A stretch of DNA of 34,626 nt from Candidatus Omnitrophota bacterium (GTDB taxonomy: Bacteria > Omnitrophota > Omnitrophia > Omnitrophales > Omnitrophaceae). Shown here in pieces: positions 10,001-18,800 of this stretch. The notes beneath the pieces were generated by a model. The model was not told the DNA's origin. It was given only the letters and a program-made list of their open reading frames with translations, and ran no database searches. The translations under genes were made by a program, and so were the position numbers. The DNA lies in contig JAKQXH010000053.1 in assembly GCA_029561555.1 (NCBI GenBank), positions 1 through 34,626 on the forward strand. The letters are read 5' to 3'. Position 1 is the stretch's first letter. Each line of letters starts with the position of its first letter.

Positions 10001-12563
10001 AGAAGGGGAATTCATGAATTTCAAGCAGCATCAGGATTTGATTCTCAAAGGGCTCGAAATTTTAGAGAAAGCCGTGGCCACTGAGGGCGGACGCGGCGTG
10101 GATTCTCTGACGGCCTATCTTCGATCGAAATCTTTGGAGCATTATCTGCCGGTGGACCGGCGCCGGGCGCAGGATTTTGCGACGCTTTACCGGAACCTGA
10201 ACGAGGAGGAGAGGCAGCTCCTCCGGCTTGCGGCGGTTTTTTATGATTTTGGAAAGGTTGTTACCTCCGAGCAGGACCATCCCGAAGTCGGAGCTCGTTT
10301 GGCCGACCGTCTTTTTGAAAAAATGGACATGGCTCCCCGTACGCGGAAAATTCTGAAAACGATTATCGAACGTGAATTGGTCTTTGGCGTGCTCCACTGG
10401 GGAGAGATGAATCCCGAGCAGTTATTTGTGGGGCTGGACGAAGAAGAAAAAGCCATGTTTTTGAGGGTGATGTCGATTTTGCATATCCTGATTGTTTCGG
10501 CGCACGGAGAAGGAAAAGTGTCACCCCGGCATATCCGAAACGCGGTGTTCTTGAGCAAGCCCGAGAATATCGCAAAGCTCCGGCAGGATTGGGCCCGGCT
10601 CAGGATTATGGGGTTTTTCGTCGAGCAGAGAGGGCAAATCCTTGATTTGACGGAGCCGGACCGCCTTTCCCACCGTGAGGAAAAGCCGGGGGGGCCGGAA
10701 CAGCAGCGTCTTTTGAGTCGGGAAAAGGAATTGAACCGCCGGAAAACCCAGGCGCGCGAAGTTTATCAAAAGCTTCTTGAGACGGACGCCGATTTCAGGA
10801 CTTTTATGGAGGAGATGTCTTTTTATAATTTTATTTACGTGGCGAAAGGGATGGTTTCGCGGGGGCATCCCGAAAATGTCGTAAAATTTCTTTTTCTTCT
10901 GTCGCGTATTTACAAAATATACCGGGACCGTTTTACGACGGATTATATGGGGATCAGCAGGGACTGGAGCCAATATGCGATTCTGCTGGACCGTGTTTTG
11001 GAGAAGATTTCCATCGATGAATTGACTAGCGAAAGAGTTTCATATGAAATCGCCGGCACGGAATCCGGGGGGCTCGAATTACGGGTTTCTTCTCCAGCCG
11101 ACATTAATTTGAGTCTGCCGTTTGATATTTCCGTCGGAGGACATTTGAGGGTTCATATCGAGAAGTTACGAAAACCCGTTCAAAGTCTCCGGGACCTTTC
11201 CTGGTTTATGGCCAGTCTGAGGCCGGAGATGAAGGAGACTGAGGGGGGGCCGTTGGAGGAAGATGACTCCCTGGCGTGGATGATTTCGGGACTTTACCGG
11301 GTTGCCAAAGAAGAGTCCCCGGAGAATTTTGAGCGGATGTTTGAGGCCATCCGCCGTCATCAGGAAACGATACGGAACGATGCGGAATATGCGGATCTGA
11401 AATTGGACGCGGTGCAGAAATATGCGCTGGGGTTGAGCGTGATTTTACGGGACGTCTATTACCCGATTGTGGAAAAAAGCGGGTTGTACTGGGGAATGAA
11501 AATACTGGAGCATTTGGGGGTTGATAATCTGACCGCGGAATTGACGACCGCGCTGGTCTGGCTTTATCCGTCCTACCGCAGGGCCGTTCGGGGGGGGGAA
11601 GCAAACACGGAAGAATTTCTGAAACGGGTCGAGACGGTTTTAGGGTATTGGAGGGAAAGGGGGATTTTCCAGGACGTTTCGAGAGACCGGTTGACCGCTC
11701 TGCTGAACTTCCATTTAAAGGGAGAAGACGGAATCGAGACGGCCGCGAGTCTGGGCGCCGGGGCAATGGAGAATGTTCTGGAAGATGCCGCCGAGAGATA
11801 CTCCGGCGAAAACGGGCGTCCCGAACCCGGAATTGTTTCGGAAGTCGCGCAGAGCCTCGGAATGGGCACTTATTGGATCCCCAATGCTATGGCAGCGCTT
11901 TATTATTTTGAAATGGTATCGGGCTCGATGGAAAAGCAACCCGCAAGTGCTTCCGTTCGGGCATTTAATCTCGGCCGGATGAGCCCTTATATTTTGAGGT
12001 ACTTGGGAATTAACAAGGCGGATTCCTCCGGGCCTTTTGTTGTTTACGTGGACGGCCTTTTGGATGAGAAAAGTGCCGAGCGGCTTGCGGGGACGATGAA
12101 GAAAAACGAACAACTGATTGCGGTATGGAATTCATTGCGGAATAAAGGGGTGGTTCCCCGGTTGATCGAGAAATTTTTCAAAGCCCGACATTTTAAATCG
12201 AGGGCGATACCGGATACCCTCTTTGACGTGAAGCAACTGCGTCAACTTTTAAAGCTGTGGGACGGCGCCGTTCTGGTCATTTTTTCTTCCGATGGCAATG
12301 AAGAAGTGCTCGTGGATGCTGGGAATGGATTCAGGATCCGGTTTCAAGTCCGGGAACTGATTGCCGGCGGATTGGATGTGGGGCAGGTTGTGACATTGAT
12401 CAAGCAGATTATGGAAGATCCCGAAAACGCGGGAAAACACCTGAATCGCGTGGGCGTTTTTGAAAAAGACGGGTTCTGGATGGTCGGATCCGGATTGATC
12501 CGCTTCCTGGAAAGCCTCTACGACCGGTTCATGGCGAGCGAGGAAATCCGAACGGCAGCCTAA
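1041..12563 (+). CDS. Giant exported multi-domain protein (HIQDAHG, Nudix-like x2, UGPase-like, PEP-synthase-type ATP-grasp/His, HD-like)
   Basis: This protein has 3,840 residues. The start at 1041 is preferred over one at 942 because it opens a Sec signal peptide (residues 1-24, ending VCAAS); its Shine-Dalgarno sequence is weak. Domains: residues 60-490 carry HIQDAHG (68-74), IFLEG and TGGFH (475-479), perhaps a TraB/ChaN-like fold. Two copies of a Nudix-like module lie at 604-920 and 1458-1775. Between them is a UDP-sugar-pyrophosphorylase-like domain with AGAMSRMG (1009-1016), PEGHGEYY (1166-1173), NIDN (1204-1207) and ETESWN. Residues 1833-2190 resemble the PEP synthase ATP-binding domain (GGKGYNL, VRSSATVED at 1977, GLGEGAVQG, QTRPET). 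Residues 2215-2330 form the swivelling phosphohistidine domain with SHASI, His2289. The PEP-binding barrel is absent. The rest is mostly charged helix, with an HD-like segment whose first His is Tyr3068. Function is unknown. ATP-using domains behind a signal peptide are odd; the signal could instead act as an anchor. Confidence 0.85.
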   Translation: MNIKKILTTLLIPLFTLQTVCAASPIPLTSEAAVDFERSPKLQISIPSEIGMLEDLKTASAERGMIIHIQDAHGNIPVQKNIGNALRYFTEQYGIRQIFLEGTHEFLRPEYLDFFSDRNLNKTLERKLLERGELNGAESFLLDLQRNISGKSGPEVQILGLEDSELYREAFGLFREVLSEKPRSETFLSELDSGFEKLGGRLFAKDLRRFMKSWKQFGENESGLLRFAKSVRKAARKVLDLDFSDSRIQAEYPAFLRFVKLQDINGTTDLKAAETERESFLGELEGKIDPVLWNEIRDVLTARETEAPANPRFVFEKLYAEMPGRVQFKKRPNLAGYISGLILRSELDSAELFREIDSLALRIMNRLADSGGSRQLVGLMRRTALFRKLLFLELTRAEYQEVRRNLAAFHPVGIVHEAEVLGGGEVRMPDLSRIEKPFRAALKFYETAGRREAQFLNSVLRAMDASSQRVVIVVTGGFHAAGMQDLFLKEGISCLSFRPRGGNPIEGSEGLDQYLKAMLAEESQIMLFPQLISDRGQMALGGEGYVKGRYSRLTGDIREIWGQNGRPGIRFRNRALRKMAESTFPELIPSIAGSREGPLAEAASLGDFSAAFGEIRTLLHEQKYPEADAKLAALAGPFLDSVLGRPFSELSAQELASYFALKLMQKVSRNPAQFFHAGTLSNSAQLLLVTRDGKVLTQKRGPYKRLFQSKKTVSASAFVAPEEQGERIEEKLAAAAGKETGLSLTRNRLVRIGDVNGYAGYLRSYDFQAFSDEEAEKLRAAAEKIAGENPQMPDGVLLDYDPVKRALVVYVLKSDESLKRRMDEIAARIMKESGIAYFNPVDNPEKTSLYVCVLKPEEEAAIRERISQKEEMDPSSETDEGLLKTADSDEMNFDDLGEILAAFGQDPRQFAGDLTAQYFGDERTAELLRRITRAAGEVEKYEAQGQRYLRGDLKTPTESFVRFLRKSDAGLDLANLSPERRRALLTLAIDYLIEAKRRGEKIGVSVPVAGAMSRMGIGDIWPEIYSLAQSEAPERFGSPEEGAAGLPHAKALLPAAKIDGRWFDFFEYVMLNVRTVNRQLAEMGLGEPFFPKFLDSEAYHPGFENHPVHPEDALFFPQPLGLPIAASVDEVRANAGKFDSEEDYRYALDFAERNQGRPLVEFQPVPEGHGEYYHQHLTPLADYGGQTMYQLMRDRHSVYEYMHNIDNMAAVDEDWFVLFGYMLEQGLDALVEGSVRLAGTAGAGGGFALDADGKVKIPRDDVIRATIAEGLYDPLADERLHNPEGNDPPLMNNASIIAKTDSLFEALYGSDDEIAAALEDPSGQQLRDLAQRGREKMGILPPFKVMKDSAGRPVGVKILETESWNVVGLMERTGVALVPSARDAGEEVRRSGLPVTKENVRDSDLAGKSRFDPLKAKENFDDPELQGARERAVRKVVRGELFSQAFRDLVAERIQASSLGSGEELLGEARQLMHEGRYDEAKDILAAATSEIEGKVLGRKFAELDPGDVANYFALQLMKKVAKKPGQFFHDGEVSHSAQVLLLGGKGKVLVQRRGPYKRLFQSKMTVSASTFVVPGMSADEIQGKAVSALTGETGLQIDKARLERIGEVNGHNGYLESYDFQAFTDEEAERLRIAFEKSRRSNWAREGKLFFDYDPVKRALIAYVQENNPAFCMELYLTILQIMEESGIPYFNPVRNPERTTLFVCRLSPEEEEQLRLRTDVAISPIDPESAVDESLLKKLDSDEMRFESFRDITVGFRNDPTQFAGDLTAQYFGRDSVVAEIDGFLQIPPAEEEKDPVALRITQWSLEVNEHATKRDQEEVRKMHERLKQLAGGKGYNLMILQQLSRGKTWKVPEGFVVTTRLYDELVLGDPAIHEKIKLLDELSRKYRSFKAVKEAILEGGEQEGAGGTGTAAERLGTPEKMMLASIEILIKECRSEIEELAGQIEQAILEGKIPEKFERQFEEEFRRLGGAVYVRSSATVEDSKKTAAAGQGHTEGHIRSWPKAREEIKKVIASLFASGFVMNRVDSEDFRSHLDAKMAVVVQKAIDSRASGTAFSFDPAIHSPVIKVSAIHGLGEGAVQGNAGIDEWYVAPDAQHIFERNIADKSKGEKFVPADPDGTKKVPMTEEEKAKPALSDEEAREVGRAVREIYANYAANERGFAVDCEFAFDKSGNLFLTQTRPETTFNPSADVIEIEVVDESGVPPGTEKIRFEGAISGSQGVVRGPLQVLALPSGVSDQDLSRAIGEALSKVRSGVILVTNNTDNKWNAVFDRISGVVTNAGDALSHASINARERHFPALVKTGDATDRLEVFDGKMAVLDAHGKTIYITDKELPTRIETIHKKIWLPSDQVRHIAPGEQVLHRDIERRWRELDRSGKITMIDFEGRWRGRPKAPYGYFELDYYERAFRELPQMLEELFRRRGEAVPVPFVVPDLKIKQRIIYSRFLTSLLGTIRPLQALSFEQLKTILEEREKVFAEMEEFASPLQRIDAGNVKEVMDYLVKGLAWMHMSRAYHEVVTQSTETLCLDYIDPDYHKVFQTQALELTPRDERIWKRNVLVDEAQKERMVIRALAEREEGLIQRLEQIVVAGGEESVAEALKLLEEQYPELYGRMLNHCRNFKLGETEDIRVFDDLGKILGAILKIKSPDSKDLARYVRHYLWETDEKGQERPVSSHDAFLRIQKEDEDLALILEHFRERPEFLAFETMEEFLEHLRSVWIAESTANSEILEILKAYSSMRDGISFSAQERTALESQHQLITRYQRRIAPLMVEAVKQWPDIFTGEGGENLVFDISTAEFSALFFDPNAPQYIQKTFERRKIEEEAEENLEMTWGSDPEEALTGYRERVAVILKILGEQENAAADQNVRKYYESEREKWALRLQEREELAAHETIEDLGHLRGNAELEFFRAHMQKNPSVIDQRRLETRVLQFMDRLDSDRMRDLGRRITEGSPSASKIRETLSEAGFFGWQERVVQWGEAWRLQSGEGEFMNFKQHQDLILKGLEILEKAVATEGGRGVDSLTAYLRSKSLEHYLPVDRRRAQDFATLYRNLNEEERQLLRLAAVFYDFGKVVTSEQDHPEVGARLADRLFEKMDMAPRTRKILKTIIERELVFGVLHWGEMNPEQLFVGLDEEEKAMFLRVMSILHILIVSAHGEGKVSPRHIRNAVFLSKPENIAKLRQDWARLRIMGFFVEQRGQILDLTEPDRLSHREEKPGGPEQQRLLSREKELNRRKTQAREVYQKLLETDADFRTFMEEMSFYNFIYVAKGMVSRGHPENVVKFLFLLSRIYKIYRDRFTTDYMGISRDWSQYAILLDRVLEKISIDELTSERVSYEIAGTESGGLELRVSSPADINLSLPFDISVGGHLRVHIEKLRKPVQSLRDLSWFMASLRPEMKETEGGPLEEDDSLAWMISGLYRVAKEESPENFERMFEAIRRHQETIRNDAEYADLKLDAVQKYALGLSVILRDVYYPIVEKSGLYWGMKILEHLGVDNLTAELTTALVWLYPSYRRAVRGGEANTEEFLKRVETVLGYWRERGIFQDVSRDRLTALLNFHLKGEDGIETAASLGAGAMENVLEDAAERYSGENGRPEPGIVSEVAQSLGMGTYWIPNAMAALYYFEMVSGSMEKQPASASVRAFNLGRMSPYILRYLGINKADSSGPFVVYVDGLLDEKSAERLAGTMKKNEQLIAVWNSLRNKGVVPRLIEKFFKARHFKSRAIPDTLFDVKQLRQLLKLWDGAVLVIFSSDGNEEVLVDAGNGFRIRFQVRELIAGGLDVGQVVTLIKQIMEDPENAGKHLNRVGVFEKDGFWMVGSGLIRFLESLYDRFMASEEIRTAA
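2850..3800 (+). repeat. Nudix-like module, copy A (in-gene duplication)
   Basis: This stretch encodes residues 604-920 of the giant protein and matches copy B in order and length (317 versus 318 residues). Shared stretches include SYFALKLMQKV against NYFALQLMKKV, an identical RGPYKRLFQSK, SYDFQAF, DYDPVKRAL, YFNPV and an identical QFAGDLTAQYFG. The fold resembles a Nudix/IPP-isomerase-type domain, but the catalytic box reads AAAAGKETGL where REUxEExGU is expected, so it is probably not a classical hydrolase. Confidence 0.8.
5412..6365 (+). repeat. Nudix-like module, copy B (in-gene duplication)
   Basis: This stretch encodes residues 1458-1775 and is the second copy of the module at 2850-3800. 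It lies between the pyrophosphorylase-like domain and the ATP-grasp domain. The Nudix box reads VSALTGETGL, again without the expected glutamates. The copies are clearly homologous but diverged throughout, so the duplication is old, not a recent or assembly-made repeat. Confidence 0.8.
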
Positions 12564-12690
12564 CCTATTGCCGCGAAAAGGGAAAGGGAAGCGTTTTTGT
12601 TTTTGGCCTTTTTGGTTTTCCTTGAAAGATTTTACCGGGAGAGTTTTTAAAAAAGAAAAATAAAAAGCTTCCAGGAAGAAATATTCCGTA

Positions 12691-12696
12691 TATAAT
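12691..12696 (+). promoter_or_regulatory. Consensus -10 box for the GH94 membrane protein gene
   Basis: TATAAT at 12691-12696 is a perfect -10 hexamer in the 243-bp gap after the giant gene. The -35 region (CTTCCA at 12668-12673, 17-bp spacing) is poor, so the promoter may need an activator. Transcription would begin near 12703, giving a leader of about 104 nt that holds the short ORF and inverted repeats described separately. No clear terminator hairpin follows the giant gene at 12564-12690. Confidence 0.45.
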
Positions 12697-12721
12697 ACTC
12701 CGCATTGTGGTTGGAAGCACG

Positions 12722-12754
12722 ATGGCAGATTTGTCCCCCATTTGTCCTAATTAA
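12722..12754 (+). CDS. Candidate upstream leader peptide (10 residues)
   Basis: ATG at 12722 follows GGAAG by 5 nt and opens a frame reading MADLSPICPN before TAA. It lies inside the predicted leader of the next gene, and its codons overlap the left arms of the inverted repeat at 12729-12748. Translating it would keep the left arms single-stranded. Very short frames arise easily by chance, so this is a hypothesis. Confidence 0.3.
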   Translation: MADLSPICPN

Positions 12755-12808
12755 AACCGCAATTATTTAAATCGTATTTAACCAACTTTAAAATAGGACA
12801 GGACAAAT
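12729..12808 (+). promoter_or_regulatory. Inverted repeat overlapping the Shine-Dalgarno and start codon
   Basis: ATTTGTCC occurs at 12729-12736 and ATTTGTCCT at 12740-12748. The exact reverse complement AGGACAAAT is at 12800-12808, covering the only Shine-Dalgarno-like sequence and the first two bases of the ATG at 12807. A partial second right arm, TAGGACA, is at 12794-12800. As RNA this could hide the ribosome site in either of two registers; as DNA it could be a pair of operator half-sites. The left arms lie in the candidate leader ORF. Confidence 0.4.
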
Positions 12809-15800
12809 GCTGCTAAATTTAAACGCCGTCGCATCATCTGCTCAAAAAATCGGAAGAAACAAAAGAAGATTGGAAGAGGTTTTTTCTAAGCGTTTTCGTT
12901 TTCTCCGGTCGCAATTTATTTTCCTCGCGATTTTTTCGTTTCTTTTCTTTTCTGTCCCCCTTCACGCGGAAGACCCGTCTTTTAATCTTTTGGATGCCCG
13001 GGAAAGGGGTTTTTCCGATTCCGAGTCCGCTCAGGGATCGCTCATGCCGACATTTGACGAGACGTCGAAAAAAGACGTGCTGGAACTCGATTATTCCCTG
13101 AATAAAAACGCGTCGGCCCGTGTTTGGGTTAAGGATTTTCCGTCGGCGTTGGGGAAAGATTCCGTTAACACGGTCAAAATCGGGGTCAAAATCCCGGAAG
13201 CCGGGCAGGTGAATCAGATTTCAATTCGCATCGAACTGAAGGGAACGAAAGAAACGCAGAGCATTCCGCTTCAGCTCCGCGCGGGTTGGAACTCCGTCCA
13301 GGAAACCGTGGATTGGGGGAAAATCGGCGACTTGAAGGAATTGGCATTCGTCGTCAGTGCGACGGGAAATCAGGATTCCGTTCAAGGGACGCTGGCATTC
13401 GCCGCGGAATTTTTGAATCAGGAAGCGACGGCGAAAACGGCGCCTTCTCAGGAGATTCCCGAGGCGAAACCGGCGGTTCCCGAAAAATCTCCCGCAGAAA
13501 AACAGGCTTCTCCGGCGCCCAAGCCCCGCTCTTCCTACAACCTTTCGGATGCCCGGGAGCAGGGGACCTCCAATACCGGCACGGCAACGGGGACTTTGAC
13601 GCCGACTTATGACGAAGCCGTCGGTAAGGACGTGCTGGAGCTCGATTATTCTCTGCCGAAAAATTCGACTTTCAGCGTTTGGATGAAGGAATTTCCCGCC
13701 GGATTGGGAGCCGAGGCCGTTAATACCGTCAAAGCCGGTCTCAGAATTTTTGATCCCGGGCAGGAAAAACAAATTTCGATCAGCATGGAAGTCCGGGGGA
13801 CGAAGGACGTTCAGACTATTCCGCTCTGTCTGCGATCCGGATGGAATTCGATTCAGGAAACGATTGATTGGGAGAAAATCGGCGAACTGAAGGAGGCCGT
13901 TTTTGTTCTGAGTCCTGCGGCGACGGTCGAATCCGCGGAAGGCACCGTTTCATTTGCGCTGGATTTCGTGAAAAGCGCCGCGCCCTCCAATCGCGTTCAA
14001 AATCAAAATCCTCCCCTTTATAGCTTTTTGGATTCCGGCGAAAAAGGGGTGTTCAATATCGGGCCGTCCAAAGGCCTTGTGGGCAGCTCATTCGATGAAG
14101 CGACCGGGAAGGACGTCTGGAAGTTCGACTACTCGGTCCCGCCGGGAGCGGTGGTGGGAGTTTGGACCAAAAGTTTTCCGGATGAATTGGGGGTGTCCAG
14201 CGTGGACGCGATCCGGATCGGAGTGAACGTGCCGAATGCCGAACAATTGCGGCAGATTTCCCTGAAGGTGGAAGTCAAGGGAGATGCGAGCATGCAGACC
14301 ATTCCGCTTTGCCTTCACACGGGCTGGAATTCTTTCCGGGAATTGATCAATTGGAACCTGATCGGGAACTTAAAGGAAGTCGTTTTTGTCGTCAGCCCCA
14401 CCGTTTGCGAATCATTGGGGGACAATCCCATGTGGTTCAGCCCGACGGAGCCGAGCGCGGAAGACGAGGGGATGGAAGACGAGGAAGTCGATGAGAGCAA
14501 GTGTATCACCGGGACGCTTTATTTCGATTTTGATTTCAGCAAGGTGACGATTTTGCAGAAACACTTTATGCCGATCGAGACCGGCTTGATTATTTTGCTG
14601 AGTCTTTTGGCGGCCTGGATGGCGGCTCTGGCCGGTAAGATGTTCGGCCGCAAACGGGACGGCGCGAAGATTCCCGGCGGCGGGTGCGCGGATTGTTCAT
14701 GCGGACAGCCATCGGGTTTTTCGGTTCTGAAACGCGATTTCCTCTACGGCGTTGCGGCGGTGATGATCGCGACGGTTGCCTTTCATATTTATTCCATGGG
14801 GGCGTTGAATCCTCTGGAAGGGGGATTCAGCCTCGGTTTTCTGGCAGCCGGACTGGCGGGAGCGCTAATCGCGGAGCTTTTAAAGTTTGGGTTGACCGGG
14901 AAGCATCTGACAGCCGGTGAAGTTTTTCAGGATGTTTTTCTGACGGGGCTTCTTGCGGTGTCCTCAAGCCGGCATGTGCTTTTGCAGGCGCCCGCCAACT
15001 GGAGCCAGCTCCTGATGATTAGCAATCTGACGGCGACGATTGCTTTTCTGATTTACCACATCTCCAACATGAGTTCATTGGCTTCGGCCGGCAGGCACTT
15101 GAGATCGATCACCGGAACCTTAATCGTGGGAACGCCTTATTTGTTCGGCTGGCTCCTGACGTCCGAAAACGCGGGATTTCTTCAGGAGTTCGCCAACAAC
15201 GTGACGTTCGGACTGCTTGCCGCCTGGCCGGTCGTTCTCAAAATAATGGGCAGGCTTCTGGTTGTTTTCATATTCAATGAAATCCTGACCAACGGCATCA
15301 ACATGGCCATCAAGGGGAAGATTCTCAAAACATCTAAATCCCATCTTTACATCTTTTGGGTCTCGCTCGGGGTGGTGGTGTCGCCTCTGATTGCGGATCT
15401 CGGCTCATCCATGATGGTGGCGCCGCTTCCAGTCGTTTTGAGGGCGCTGATCTCGATCCTGACAACGGGGTTGTCATTCGGGGGATTATGGGCGGAGGTG
15501 TATTTGATTACCGGGCTTTTACTGGACGGCGGGCATAAAGTGGCGCCTTCGGACGGAAGCATTTCCAAGCACGTAACGGTCGGAATGCGGAAGGGGATGG
15601 CCTACAGTGGTATTCTTGTGGCGATTCTTTACGCGCTCAACATGCTGCTTGCCGCGCCGCTTTCCCAGACTGTGATGGCGTCCGCGCCGCTCCTGGTCGG
15701 AATGATCGCGGGAGCGTTGATCTTCCCGTTTCTCAAAACAATCATTGAAACGTTCGACGGCAGTCTGCCGTTTTTTGAAAGAGCCCGGTACAGTTACCGC

Positions 15801-18800
15801 TTTGCCGCGCTTTATGCGCGGGGAGCGGTTGTCGGATTCGGATTTGCCTACATGGTGGTGAACGGACTTTTTCAGAAAGAGATGCCGGACCGGATTGCTT
15901 TCGGTCTTTTGATCGGTTTGATCGCTTCCAGCGGCATTAGCCTTCTGCGGGATATCGTGTATGCGGTGAAGGGACAGGGAAAAATTCAGTCCTGGCGCCT
16001 CTATCTCGTGGACGGAATCCTGGGGGCCTTTGTCGGCGCGGCTACGGCGTTTTATCTGGATTCCCGGCAGGTTCCCGTAGTTATCGAGAAGTTTAAGCTT
16101 TACACCAGCGCGGGATTGTCTTCGGTGGATTACATCACTTATCCGCTTCTGAATAAATGGGGGCGGATCGATATCGGCGATTATACGGGCGGCAGCAAAT
16201 TGCTTTTTATCGAATCTTTGGCGGGAGTGATCAACTGGTCGATTGCCGCGTGGCTGTTTGCCATCAATAAGGTGTTCATGCAGGCCTTTTTCGACAAGGA
16301 CAAGACCCCGATCAAGTTTTTCTTCTCCAAAGCGGGATTTGCCCAGCTGATCGAGCACATGATTTACGTATTGCGTTGGGGGTTGTGGATGTCGCCGATT
16401 ATTTTCACTTTCCTCCGAATGATGCCCGAACCTACCTGGTACAACCAGGATGGCGCGATCCGCACTTTAATTGCCGTCTATAAAAACATGACTCTGTCTC
16501 CCACGATGTTTCAGATGTGGAGTCTGCAGGTTTTTGTCTACATCATGGCGTTTGACTTTTTCCGCATCCTGATCTGGATGGATCACATGGGATTGCGCGT
16601 CGCGACATTGGTGAACCTGAGCTTTCTTGGGATGGACAAACTGGACGAGAAAGTGGCCAAATTCATCGGCCCGGCCGCGGCCCAGCGCTATATCCCCGAA
16701 GGGGTGAAACGCTTCACGACATGGGGGCCTCTCCTCATTCCGTTTTATCTGCCGAGAGGGCGCGCCTGGGATTATGCCTGGAGCACTTCCGAGTCCATGC
16801 AGAACGCGGCCCGGGGCACCGGACTGATCCCCACTTTGCAGTCGCTTTCGATGCCTCAGGCTCTTTTACTGCTCGCGGGCGCGGTTGTGGCGTGCACGGG
16901 GCTTTCGTTTGTGATCCGGGCTTTGCACCGCCGCGCGCTGGCAAGGCGTGTCCGGGAACATGTGCTGAGCAACGAAGAGTACAAAGTGGTGCTCAAGGAG
17001 AGCGGCGAGATTTACAGCGAAGTGATTCACGAGGAAAGCGATATCAGCCGGCGTTCGTACGATCCCATGGAGCCCTGCGGGCGGATTCTTTATCTGATGG
17101 ACGCGGCTCAGAAACCCGGCACGTCCGCGAGAAGTTGGCCGGTGGTCGGGAATTTTCCGGCGGAGGAATTCGAGGCTTCCCGCATCGTCCGGGACGGGAA
17201 TTCGCTGAAGATTATCAATGCTTCCAACGGGGTGCGGGCGACGATTACTATTTCACTTCCCGATAAAACCAGTCCCGCCGAGATTTGGTCGGTGAACCTT
17301 GAAAATCTGACGGCCAAGTCCCGTGAGTTGAAAATCATTCCTTATCTCGAATGGGTACTGAACGGCGGGATTCACGACCGGTTTCACACGCAGTACACCC
17401 GCCTGTATCCCGAGATGGAATATGTGAGCGGAGCGAACGCGATTTTGGCTTATAAAAAGAGTTCCAAATCCGTCGGGATTTTGGCCTCGGACATTTCGCC
17501 GGAAGGGTTTCTGTCTTCCCGCGTGGATTTTATCGGCCGGGCCCGGAGCATTTGGTCGCCGAGAATATTCGAGACGATGAATTTTCCGGAGGCCCGGGAC
17601 ACGGCGGCGTATCCGACTTTTGATCCGATCGGGAGCCTGCTTGTGAATGTGACATTGGATGCGAAAGCTTCCAAGACGGTCCGCCTGATGATCGGTTATT
17701 CGAAGAACAAGGAAAAGGCTTTGGAGTTGATCCGGAAGATTTTGAGTCCCAAAGCCGATAAGGTGTCGCCCGAAACAAAAGTCAAAAAGGAACCTTTGAT
17801 CGGGCACGGGGAGATTCCGCCGGGGACGCCGCTGCCGTACGCGGAGTACTCGGAAGACGGGAACAAGCTGATCGTGCACACGCCGTATACGCCCCGTCCG
17901 TTCGATCATGCCATGTCAAACACACTGCATTCGGTCATGGTCACAAACCGCGGGCTTCACACGTCCTGCAACGGGAATTCCCAGCAGAATCGCGTGACCC
18001 CGGATTGGCCGGACACGGTGACGAAGGAAATTCCGGTGGAGGCGCTTTATCTTTTTGATCCGGACCGGAACGAATGGTTTTCTCCGACCTATCATCCGCT
18101 GAACGATGCGAGCGCGAAAAATAATTGCGAGTTCAGTGTCGACGGAACGGCGGTTTTTCACATGACCAAAGGGACTCTTTCGACCGAATTGACCGTGTTT
18201 GTGCCGCCGGAGGACCCGACGGGTATTTATCTTTTGACGGTGAAGAACCGTTCGGATCAGCCCCGAAAGATGCGGATCGCGCCGTATTTTCAAATCGCGC
18301 TGGCATTCATGCCGGAGCGTTCGGGCCCTCTGCAGATGCGTCACGACAAGGTTTTGGACGCGCTGTATTTCCAGAACCCCCGCAATATTTTCCGGACCGG
18401 ATGGGCGTTCGCGTCCATGTCGATTCCGGCGGATTGCGTGGAGACGAACCGGGGGCGTTTTTTCGGGAAGGGGCGCAGCGTTCGGCATCCTTACCTGGTG
18501 GAAAAAGGCGGCCCTGATTTTTCGCATTTGACCGAGGAAGGCCAGATCGCGGGATTTTTGGGAACGGTAGAGATTCCGGCCCAGGGCGAGCGTACCGTCG
18601 CGGTGATTTTGGGGCAGACGGACGGGCGGAAACACGCGTCTCAGATCGTGCAGAAATACAAAAATATCGAAACGGTGAAAAAGAGCCTCGATGAAACGCG
18701 GAAGTGGTGGCTTGGCCTGATGAGAACCGTCGAGGTGAAAACCAACAGCCGGGAGTTCAATTCCTTTCAGAACTGGCTCAAGTATCAGGCGTTGGCCGAG

